Part shown: piece after piece, positions 25,609 through 32,179 of the stretch | Position numbering within the stretch: the stretch's first letter is position 1 | How the letters are laid out: the number at the start of each line of letters is the position of its first letter | From: Litorivita pollutaquae | GTDB lineage: Bacteria; Pseudomonadota; Alphaproteobacteria; Rhodobacterales; Rhodobacteraceae | Assembly: GCF_003205515.1 (NCBI RefSeq) | Contig: NZ_KZ826490.1 | Location: forward strand, 1 to 64,000 | Reading direction: 5' to 3' | DNA length: 64,000 nt | Notes under the pieces: model-generated | What the model was told of the DNA's origin: nothing | What the model saw: only the letters and a program-made list of their open reading frames with translations | Databases searched by the model: none | Translations under genes and position numbers: made by a program

Positions 25609-26304
25609 ATGCATCAACTATTCAAGAAGCTCCTCCCCTCGGTCGCAGTCGCTTTGACTGTGACGATTTCGTCGCTACCGATGCCCGCCCGCGCGCAGAC
25701 ATACCCGATTGATTGCGCGATCCTCCTGTGCCTGTCTGGCGGCTGGCCTGCTTCCGTGCCATGCACCAGAGCCCGAGCCGAATTCATCCGACGCATTACG
25801 CCTTGGCCGGTGGAACCTCCGCTTCAAATCTGGCGCTGTCCCTTGGGCGCCACCTATGAGAGCGATCGGCCATTAGACAACGCTGGCCGCATCTTTGAAG
25901 CCTTGTACCAGACGGACAGCCGTCGACCGCATCAATCCTTGCCAGTCGACGATCTCGCTCCCGCCGACCAGACCCTCCAGCTCGTTCAAGATCGCGCGGA
26001 CATCGATATCAGCGGACCTGAGTTCAACTTCGCGCGGTCCATCCGCGTCTTTGATGTCCGATATGCGCGACAACACGAATCCGGACGTGACGGCGATTGC
26101 AACCGTAGCGCTACCGTAGTCCTCGGCACTTACGGGACCCAAGGCGATTTCTCATGGCAACGATCTTCCATAACTGCCCTGCCCGAAGCCCATGCGGGAC
26201 TTGAACGATGGGGCCAGAATTGCCCTAGTATCTATCATCGGTCCGTCTTCGTCGATTGGCGTGATTACGAGGGCAACTACGGCTTTGAACAGGTGAACTA
26301 CTAA
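25609..26304 (+). CDS. Exported conserved-looking protein of unknown function
   Basis: A 231-residue protein with a clear signal peptide (VAVALTVTISSLPMPARAQ, cleavage near residue 30). The mature N-terminus has DCAILLCLSGG and VPCTRARAEF with paired cysteines, then TPWPVEPPLQIWRCP, and two Cys near the C-terminus. Cys-rich exported proteins of this look occur in the conjugation regions of alphaproteobacterial plasmids, and the virB cluster starts 5 kb downstream, so a transfer-related role is possible. No domain is recognised with certainty. Confidence 0.65.
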   Translation: MHQLFKKLLPSVAVALTVTISSLPMPARAQTYPIDCAILLCLSGGWPASVPCTRARAEFIRRITPWPVEPPLQIWRCPLGATYESDRPLDNAGRIFEALYQTDSRRPHQSLPVDDLAPADQTLQLVQDRADIDISGPEFNFARSIRVFDVRYARQHESGRDGDCNRSATVVLGTYGTQGDFSWQRSSITALPEAHAGLERWGQNCPSIYHRSVFVDWRDYEGNYGFEQVNY

Positions 26305-26602
26305 CCAAAAAATGCTGCGGTTCCAGTGGATTGAGGGGAGTGCTCAAACATTTGCGCAGAGTTGCCGTTTATCTGGGCAGCGCGCCATTCCACTGTGGAG
26401 AAAACGCAATTTCGCGGCGCTCGCGCCGATGTCCGATTCTACGGCTTTGCGATCTTTGCGTTTCATTGCACATGATTTGCAGATTGTTACTGGTTAAAGC
26501 CTGACTAAATACGACTGGTTGAAAGAACCCGGCCAGACCTCTGGGATCTGACCGGATTGGCGATACGACGCGGAGATTCCGCTGCCGCAACTTGGGGAAC
26601 TG
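26305..26602. other. Intergenic region without recognised feature
   Basis: About 300 bases between a plus-strand exported protein and the minus-strand rhodanese. The short plus frame at 26312-26497 has no ribosome-binding sequence or family likeness. No promoter, repeat or RNA gene was seen. Confidence 0.5.
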
Positions 26603-27028
26603 CTACGGCTTATAGGCTGCGTCCTGCTGCCACCCGGTGAAGCCGGTCTGCATGACCACGACGTTCGATCGTCCCGCCACCCGCAGCGCAAACGCCGCTT
26701 GAGATGAAAGGCTGCCGGTGTTGCAGAACAGGATAGTCATACGGTCCTCGGGAATCTCGTCAATCCGGTCGAGCACCTCGCGCCACTCGATGTTGACAGC
26801 GCCAGGGATCGTGCCCTCCTCGAACTGGCCCGCGTCGCGGGTATCGACGAAGAGCGCTGTCTCGAAGACGGTCTGGTCGAGTTGCTGGGGCAGGATGATG
26901 CCGCCCTCGTATTCGGAGAACATCATGTATTCCTGCATGGCATCGATGGCCTCGTCCTGCGCCAGTGCAGGCGCAGTGTGCACGCCAAATGCGACGGTCG
27001 TCGCCAAAAGTAGTTGTTTCAGGGTCAT
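26603..27028 (-). CDS. Exported rhodanese-like protein
   Basis: A 141-residue rhodanese domain behind a signal peptide (LLLATTVAFGVHTAPALAQ). The catalytic loop is LFCNTGSLSSQAAFAL with Cys near residue 103. The GFTGWQQDAAYKP C-terminus is typical of the single-domain family. It follows the DsrE-like gene by about 40 bases on the same strand and probably shares its transcript, with the ArsR-rhodanese regulator divergent to the whole group. A sulfane-sulfur role is likely. Confidence 0.85.
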   Translation of the reverse strand: MTLKQLLLATTVAFGVHTAPALAQDEAIDAMQEYMMFSEYEGGIILPQQLDQTVFETALFVDTRDAGQFEEGTIPGAVNIEWREVLDRIDEIPEDRMTILFCNTGSLSSQAAFALRVAGRSNVVVMQTGFTGWQQDAAYKP

Positions 27029-27071
27029 CCGGGTGTTCCTCCGTTTCGGATTTCTGTTTTCTTGGCCGGCC

Positions 27072-27389
27072 TCAAAACACCAGCGCTTTGTCGGCAGCTA
27101 GCGTCGCCTGGGCGAGGTCGTCCATGTTCGATCGGGTCTGCCCCTCCATCATGTCGTCATCGACGCGGTAGAGCACGTCCATGCGGGTGCTGTACATAAG
27201 CAAGCGCCCTTCGGCGGACAGGATCCGAAGGAGCATAGGCTCGAGGTGTAGTGGCCATCGGGTGGTTTTCTGCCCTGCCTTGGCGCAGAGCACCGCATCG
27301 GCAACTAGGAATACGGCTATTTCGGCCTCCGGGTCTTTCTTGGCCAGTGTGTGAGCCATGCGCTGGCCATCGAAGCAGCACTCGGTCAC
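27072..27389 (-). CDS. DsrE-like protein with a problematic N-terminus
   Basis: A DsrE/YchN-type protein, about 105 residues from GTG 27389. The fold is clear (QRMAHTLAKKDPEAEIAVFLVADAVLCAKAGQ, later MYSTRMDVLYRVDD). Similarity continues upstream of GTG 27389 in the same frame as NNLILPNDTPYV, the first beta strand of the family, but the codon before it is the TGA that ends the desaturase gene and no ATG or GTG lies in frame. A GTG is present one base out of frame (GTGAAAC; deleting one A would restore it). Either a one-base frameshift or sequence error has broken the start, or an unusual start is used. Confidence 0.6.
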   Translation of the reverse strand: MTECCFDGQRMAHTLAKKDPEAEIAVFLVADAVLCAKAGQKTTRWPLHLEPMLLRILSAEGRLLMYSTRMDVLYRVDDDMMEGQTRSNMDDLAQATLAADKALVF

Positions 27390-27422
27390 ATAAGGTGTGT
27401 CGTTTGGAAGGATCAGGTTGTT

Positions 27423-28277
27423 TCACTCGCCTCGCTTTTTTCCAGTAAGACTCGGGTCCAGCGCACCACCTCTGGCGGGGCCGCGCAGAGGCTGGACCAG
27501 CATCCGGTCGAGCCAGAGATCGCGGCGCGTGCGGAACTGTTCGATGCCGATCTCCATCCCCTCATGTCCCTTGGCGGGCTGGGCGATGTAGGTGCCAAGC
27601 AGCCGGTCCCACCACGGCAGGTTGAAGCCGTAGTTCGAGTTGGTCTCGCGCGGATCGATCGAATGGTGGACGCGGTGCATGTCGGGGGTGACGACGATGA
27701 GGCGCAGCACGCGGTCCACCGGGCGCGGCAGGTCGATATTGGCGTGGTTGAAAAGCGCGGTGGCGTTGAGGATGACTTCGAACAGCAACACCGCGACGGC
27801 GGGCGGTCCGAGCGCCGCGACCACCGCCAGCTTGATCCCCATCGAGATCAGGATTTCCACCGGGTGAAACCGCAGCCCCGTCGTCGCGTCGAAGTCGAGA
27901 TCGGCGTGGTGCATGCGGTGCAGGCGCCACAGGCCCGGCACCGCGTGGAACATCACGTGCTGGAGGTAGATCGCCAGATCGAGGACCAGCATGGAGACGA
28001 CGATGGCAAGCCAGGAAGGCACGTCGATGTTGTTGAAGAGGCCCCAGCCGCGGTCCTCGGCCATGACCGCGAGCCCGACCGCGATGATCGGGAAGCTCAG
28101 TCGCAGAATCGCGGTGTCGAGTACCACGAGCGCAAGGTTGTTCGTCCAGCGGATCACGCGCGGGATCTCCCGCCGGCGGCGCGGCGCTGCCACCTCCCAC
28201 AGCGCCATCGCCACCAGGACGCCAAGAAAGGCGACAAGGCGGATAGTCGGTTCGGCGGCAAGGATGGTCTCTGACAT
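27423..28277 (-). CDS. Sterol desaturase / fatty-acid hydroxylase family membrane protein
   Basis: A 284-residue integral membrane di-iron protein. Four hydrophobic segments in the first half are followed by the three histidine clusters HVMFH (near 107), HRMHH (near 119) and HRVHH (near 199) that bind iron. Members hydroxylate or desaturate membrane lipids, and no substrate can be assigned. It is the intact relative of the truncated frame at 1-649. It is divergent to the ArsR-rhodanese regulator across an inverted repeat and lies just upstream of the DsrE-like gene, so it may be controlled by that regulator. Confidence 0.87.
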   Translation of the reverse strand: MSETILAAEPTIRLVAFLGVLVAMALWEVAAPRRRREIPRVIRWTNNLALVVLDTAILRLSFPIIAVGLAVMAEDRGWGLFNNIDVPSWLAIVVSMLVLDLAIYLQHVMFHAVPGLWRLHRMHHADLDFDATTGLRFHPVEILISMGIKLAVVAALGPPAVAVLLFEVILNATALFNHANIDLPRPVDRVLRLIVVTPDMHRVHHSIDPRETNSNYGFNLPWWDRLLGTYIAQPAKGHEGMEIGIEQFRTRRDLWLDRMLVQPLRGPARGGALDPSLTGKKRGE

Positions 28278-28318
28278 GGGTCTTGGACTTCGGGCTTGTG
28301 GGGCGCGATGGAATCGCT

Positions 28319-28344
28319 ATCATTCAAGTCATCGCTTGAATGAT
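28319..28344. promoter_or_regulatory. Palindromic operator for the ArsR-rhodanese regulator
   Basis: A perfect ten-base inverted repeat ATCATTCAAG / CTTGAATGAT with a six-base spacer lies between the divergent desaturase and regulator genes. ATTCAA-type inverted repeats are usual for BigR/SqrR-like ArsR regulators. Confidence 0.8.
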
Positions 28345-28364
28345 CTACCGTCTGGAGACGTCCA

Positions 28365-29030
28365 GTGTCAATCTGCCCGAAGCTGGCTCTGCTCGAAGAA
28401 TACGCGCTCGTCGCACGCGCCTTGTCGGCTCCGGCGCGGCTGTCGCTCCTTGAACAGCTCGCGCAAGGGGAGCGTGGCGTGGAGGCGCTGGCGGTAAAGA
28501 CGGGCCTGACCATCGCCAATTGTTCGCAGCATCTGCAGCAGCTCCGCCGCGCGGGCCTCGTCACCAGCCGTCGTGACGGCAAGGCGGTGATCTACCGGCT
28601 GACTGACGCGAAAACGCTGGAGCTGATGGACCTTCTGCGCATCGTCGCGGAGCGGAACCTCGCGCAGGTCGAGCGCATCTTGCAGGGGCTTTCGGGTGGC
28701 GCGGACGCCCCCGAACCCGTCAGCCGCGCGGATCTTGCCGCACGGCTCGCGGAAGGCTCCGTCACCGTGCTCGATGTCCGGCCCGCCGACGAATACGCCG
28801 CGGGGCACATTCCCGGCGCGCTGAACGCGACCCTGGCGCAACTGGAGCAGATACTCCCGACGCTCGCGCCGGACGCCGAAATCGTCGCCTATTGCCGCGG
28901 CCCCTACTGCGTCTACGCCCATCAGGCCGTCGCCGCCCTGCGCCGCCATGGCCTCAACGCGCGACGACTGGAAGGCGGTCTGCCGGAATGGCGCGAGGAT
29001 GGAAGGCCCGTGCTCATCGACGCGGGCTGA
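28365..29030 (+). CDS. ArsR-family regulator fused to a rhodanese domain
   Basis: A 221-residue fusion. Residues 10-100 are an ArsR winged helix (ALAVKTGLTIANCSQHLQQLRRAGL) with C53 in the recognition-helix region; residues 120-218 are a rhodanese domain with active C177 in YCRGPYC and a second Cys, C182. In BigR/SqrR relatives cysteines sense reactive sulfur, so this fused protein may sense or transfer sulfane sulfur itself. The start ATG lies 20 bases after the palindrome at 28319-28344. The divergent desaturase, DsrE-like protein and exported rhodanese form the likely regulon. Confidence 0.9.
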   Translation: MSICPKLALLEEYALVARALSAPARLSLLEQLAQGERGVEALAVKTGLTIANCSQHLQQLRRAGLVTSRRDGKAVIYRLTDAKTLELMDLLRIVAERNLAQVERILQGLSGGADAPEPVSRADLAARLAEGSVTVLDVRPADEYAAGHIPGALNATLAQLEQILPTLAPDAEIVAYCRGPYCVYAHQAVAALRRHGLNARRLEGGLPEWREDGRPVLIDAG

Positions 29031-29042
29031 GTGTTTGTGTGC

Positions 29043-29336
29043 TCAGGCAAGCGAGCGCCTGATGGGCGCATACACTCGACGCAAGGCGCCTTTGAAGATC
29101 GCAAGATCATCCGTGTCCAAGTTGACCAGTTCGAGACCACCCGCGAGGATGGCTTGATGGTACCACTGTGGTCTTAGAAGTCTGGCAAGCTGCAAAATGA
29201 CGGCGCAGCCAGTGTTGGTGCGCACTGGATGAATGCGGACATTCATCACCAGCGCATGATCAGTCACAATGGGCTTGTTTGAGAACTTCGCTGCGTGCGA
29301 CCCCAAAGTCTGATATGATCGGCGGACTCTTTCCAT
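29043..29336 (-). CDS. Hypothetical protein (possible)
   Basis: A 97-residue frame with no recognised domain. It contains both Cys and aromatic residues but no signal peptide or membrane segment. ATG 29336 is preceded by ATTGATG without a strong ribosome-binding sequence. It lies antisense-side of the ArsR-rhodanese gene end, 12 bases away, and could equally be noncoding. Position at the edge of the conjugation block suggests accessory DNA. Confidence 0.4.
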   Translation of the reverse strand: MERVRRSYQTLGSHAAKFSNKPIVTDHALVMNVRIHPVRTNTGCAVILQLARLLRPQWYHQAILAGGLELVNLDTDDLAIFKGALRRVYAPIRRSLA

Positions 29337-29365
29337 CAATATGAGCTGGCGGCTAGCTGAGAAGC

Positions 29366-29593
29366 CTATCCGTCTTCACCTCTTCCGATCCGCTTCAAAT
29401 CATCGAAGTCGATTTCCTGCTTCTGTTCCGCAGTGAGATCCGGCCGGGTTTCCGACACCGGCTGGGGCCCGTGGACGTCCCACATCACCGCATGCCCGCC
29501 TGTACTCCAGCGATAAACCCAACCAACAATGTTGCACCCATCGGTCCCGATCAGATTGGCGATCGCGACGCCCTCACCTTTATCATCGTTCAC
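29366..29593 (-). CDS. Small conserved-looking protein
   Basis: A 75-residue protein with the segment GWVYRWSTGGHAVMWDV and an acidic C-terminus (AEQKQEIDFDDLKRIGRG). No signal or membrane segment is seen. The Trp- and Gly-rich core suggests a real folded protein rather than a chance frame. Function unknown; it lies beside the Xre regulator near the virB genes. Confidence 0.5.
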   Translation of the reverse strand: MNDDKGEGVAIANLIGTDGCNIVGWVYRWSTGGHAVMWDVHGPQPVSETRPDLTAEQKQEIDFDDLKRIGRGEDG

Positions 29594-29760
29594 TGTTTAC
29601 TGACTTCCTGCACTGAGGCTCTGATTTTGCAGCGTGACGAGCCGCGGTGCTCGCCTGCACCGCATGCCGCGCTTGGGGGATGTTGGCTAACCGCTCTTTC
29701 TTGAGGAGCTCACTTCACTTGGGGACGCACAAAGCGGAGCGTCCCAAAATTACATTGCTT

Positions 29761-30018
29761 TCAAATCTTGTGGTCGGGCTCCGTGGCGGCTTCGACGATC
29801 GACAGGACTTCATTTTTGTCAAAGCCAATGACTCTCGCCAGAACTGTAAATTCCACGACGTCGATACGACGCTCCCCGCTTTCGAGACGTGCCACAAACG
29901 ACTGGTGGCGTTTGAGCTTCGCCGCCAACTGCTGCTGGCTGAGACCCGCATTCTGACGCGCATCAACCAACGCACGGACGAGCGCCAACTGGCCATTTGT
30001 TCTGATTGTTTTCGCCAC
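29761..30018 (-). CDS. Xre-family DNA-binding protein
   Basis: An 85-residue helix-turn-helix protein: residues 18-72 form the Xre domain (AGLSQQQLAAKLKRHQSFVARLESGERRIDVVEF). No second domain is present. The gene stands alone before the conjugation block and may regulate it or an antitoxin-like partner, though no toxin gene is adjacent. Operator sites were not identified. Confidence 0.85.
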   Translation of the reverse strand: MAKTIRTNGQLALVRALVDARQNAGLSQQQLAAKLKRHQSFVARLESGERRIDVVEFTVLARVIGFDKNEVLSIVEAATEPDHKI

Positions 30019-30142
30019 GCGTCACATACCTTTTGTGACGTCGCTAGCGGATGAAATCTGTTATCTAAAAAGTAGATATTTGAGGGTGTTATCGGCGTCT
30101 GGTTTCCAAGGGGTGCAAGTCTGGTGCGTGCCCAGTGGCCCA

Positions 30143-30463
30143 TCAATCCCCCACCAGTTCGAGAAACCGACCGTAGTCCTGACTGACTTCACGGGCTTCT
30201 TCGAAGGCGCGCGCACGCTCCTGCTCGAGGCAGCGAAAGTAGTCCTGAATGTCCGCGATGTAGACCTCGAAGTCCCGACGGATGATGTCGGCATAATCTC
30301 GGGCGGCCTGCGAATCGCTTGGAACGAAAGGCCGGACCGGGGCGAGACAGGACCCGGCCTGGCTTGCGACCGGAACGAGCAAAAGCAGTGCTACAGACTG
30401 CATGCACACCCATCGGCTCAACCGCAGGTTTCTGAAACCCCTATTTTCCTTGATAGACGCCAA
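30143..30463 (-). CDS. Small exported protein near the T4SS cluster
   Basis: A 106-residue protein with a signal peptide (SVALLLLVPVASQAGS) and a mature part rich in acidic and aromatic residues (RDYADIIRRDFEVYIADIQDYFRCLEQE), predicted helical, with two cysteines in the mature chain. It is read away from virB1. Several such small exported proteins accompany alphaproteobacterial virB clusters, but no function is known. Confidence 0.6.
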   Translation of the reverse strand: MASIKENRGFRNLRLSRWVCMQSVALLLLVPVASQAGSCLAPVRPFVPSDSQAARDYADIIRRDFEVYIADIQDYFRCLEQERARAFEEAREVSQDYGRFLELVGD

Positions 30464-30564
30464 TGGCCGTGCCTAGAGTTTGAGTAACCGAGATACAGCC
30501 GTATCTGCCGCATTATATCTTGCGGTTAATAATATACTATCGTAACTCTGGGCTTCAAGTGGGA

Positions 30565-30960
30565 ATGCCCGGGCGTTGCGCGTTTGAAGAAAGCGTGAGC
30601 CGGGCCATGAACTGGGACATCGAAGCACCAAATGTGGTTACGGAAGCACGTTTCCGCGAACTCGTGGAAAGTGGCTATAGCGCTGAAATCCTGTGCCAGG
30701 AGTCGGCACACAAGAAGGGCCCGAGTTATTACGGGGTCTGGATCATGCGTGTCGTGTCAGACGAGGGCGTGGAAAAGCTGCTGGTCACGGCCCGCACCCG
30801 GACGACCTATAACGACATCAAGATCCGCGAGTTCAAGACCATTACGGGCGTGGTCTCCTTCCTCATCGGGATCGGCTTCTCTCATGCCGATGTTCCGCTC
30901 GAAGAAGGCCAGCGGACGACACACAAGCTGGCTGCGACCGACAAGGGCGGCAGCAAGTAG
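30565..30960 (+). CDS. Hypothetical protein upstream of virB1
   Basis: A 131-residue frame (146 if the start at 30520 is used). It has no signal peptide; a central KLLVTARTRTTYNDIKIREFKTITGVVSFL segment and a hydrophobic stretch near GVVSFLIGIGF suggest a folded cytosolic protein. It overlaps the start of virB1 by about 70 bases and so is probably translated from the same transcript. The start is not settled; ATG 30565 follows AAGTGGGA. Confidence 0.5.
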   Translation: MPGRCAFEESVSRAMNWDIEAPNVVTEARFRELVESGYSAEILCQESAHKKGPSYYGVWIMRVVSDEGVEKLLVTARTRTTYNDIKIREFKTITGVVSFLIGIGFSHADVPLEEGQRTTHKLAATDKGGSK

Positions 30961-31618
30961 CCTTCTCCTTGTCTGGTATCTCGCGGGTCCAGCCACTGCC
31001 CAAATGGTGCTGGTCATGGAGAGCGATGGCTCTCTGACCCCGTCTCGCTCCCAGGACAGCTTTGCCCGCAACTACAATGACGGCATCGGCCAGGGATCCG
31101 CTGCTGATGAGCTGGCGATCCTCGGAGAGACTGAGCTTGGGCCAGACGAAATCCAGATTGCAGCCCTCTCGCGGCCTGCGCCCCTGCCCCGCGCCGATGT
31201 TCTCACTGCCATCGAGGCCACCGCGCTTCGCTACGCCGGGCATCCCGGGCTGCGCCGCACGGATCTCTCGGTTCGCGATTGGCTGACCCTCTTCCGCGCC
31301 AATATCGAGGTCGAGAGCGCCTACCGGCAGGACGCTGTCTCAAGCGCAGGCGCCATTGGCCTTGGTCAATTGATGCCCGCGACGGCGCGGGACCTCGGCG
31401 TCGACCCGCGTGATCCGCTGCAGAACCTCGACGGGTCCGCACGCTACCTCGCGATGATGCTCGAGACGTTCGGCGATCCGCGCCTTGCCCTCGCGGCCTA
31501 CAACGCCGGACCAGATGCGGTCCGCCAGTACGGCGGCATTCCCCCCTACAGAGAAACCCAGAACCACGTGGCCCGCGTCATGGCCGTCGTGGCCCGATTG
31601 GAAGGATCAAATTCATGA
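30890..31618 (+). CDS. virB1: VirB1-like lytic transglycosylase
   Basis: A 242-residue periplasmic muramidase. ATG 30890 is chosen because it gives a signal peptide (FRSKKASGRHTSW, then AAASSLLLVWYLAG, cleavage after ATAQ); the next in-frame ATG at 31003 would skip it. The SLT domain spans about 120-240, with the catalytic Glu in NIEVESAYR and the motifs GAIGLGQLMPATA and AAYNAGPDAV. It opens the peptidoglycan for assembly of the type IV secretion channel and is followed by virB2 with a four-base overlap. Confidence 0.85.
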   Translation: MFRSKKASGRHTSWLRPTRAAASSLLLVWYLAGPATAQMVLVMESDGSLTPSRSQDSFARNYNDGIGQGSAADELAILGETELGPDEIQIAALSRPAPLPRADVLTAIEATALRYAGHPGLRRTDLSVRDWLTLFRANIEVESAYRQDAVSSAGAIGLGQLMPATARDLGVDPRDPLQNLDGSARYLAMMLETFGDPRLALAAYNAGPDAVRQYGGIPPYRETQNHVARVMAVVARLEGSNS

Positions 31619-31908
31619 GACAGATTTCAAACCTATTCGTCGCCTCGTTGGCGCTCTTTCTGCTCGTCGCAGAGCCGGCGCTTGCTCAAAGCATCGATCT
31701 CTCCCCGATCCAGAGCCTGTTGCAGGGCATTGTGGATGCGCTGACCGGCCCGCTTGGTGTCGTCATCGCAACGCTCGCCGTTCTGGGCGTTTTCTTGAGC
31801 TGGTTCTTCAACATCATCGATCTGCGGCAGGCGCTTTGGGTGCTTGTCGGCATTGCTGGTGTCGCTGCCGCCCCCACCATCGTTGCCGCGGTTTTTGCCG
31901 GTGGCTGA
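31615..31908 (+). CDS. virB2: VirB2/TrbC pilin
   Basis: A 97-residue pilin precursor with signal peptide (cleavage near ALAQS), then a short polar region and two hydrophobic helices (TGPLGVVIATLAVLGVFLSWFF and QALWVLVGIAGVAAAPTIVAAVF), the usual VirB2 architecture. The start overlaps the virB1 stop (ATGA) and its end overlaps virB3. It builds the conjugative pilus. Confidence 0.9.
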   Translation: MRQISNLFVASLALFLLVAEPALAQSIDLSPIQSLLQGIVDALTGPLGVVIATLAVLGVFLSWFFNIIDLRQALWVLVGIAGVAAAPTIVAAVFAGG

Positions 31909-32179
31909 GCGCGCGCCCCTCTTTCTGGGTCTCGTGCGCCCGCCCAAGCTGCTGGGCCTGCCCATCATGTACGCCATGGTCTGGCTCTTCGGCTCGGTGC
32001 TCTTGTTCGTCTGGGTCCAGCATATCGCGGTGCTGGCTGTCGCGGCACTACTCTACCCGGTGCTTTGGAAGGCCGCGGATTGGGACCCGCGCTTCATCGA
32101 CGTGATGATGACAGCGCTGCAGGAAAGCCCGCCGACGCGGAATCGCAGCATTCACGGTGGGGACAGCTATGCGCCCTAA
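31901..32179 (+). CDS. virB3: VirB3-like inner-membrane protein
   Basis: A 92-residue protein. GTG 31901 is chosen because it overlaps the end of virB2 and begins the family pattern (ERAPLFLGLVRPPKLLGLP). Two adjacent hydrophobic helices (about 25-62) are followed by a hydrophilic tail (WDPRFIDVMMTALQESP). It supports pilus assembly with VirB4. Its end overlaps the virB4 start by 11 bases. Confidence 0.87.
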   Translation: MAERAPLFLGLVRPPKLLGLPIMYAMVWLFGSVLLFVWVQHIAVLAVAALLYPVLWKAADWDPRFIDVMMTALQESPPTRNRSIHGGDSYAP

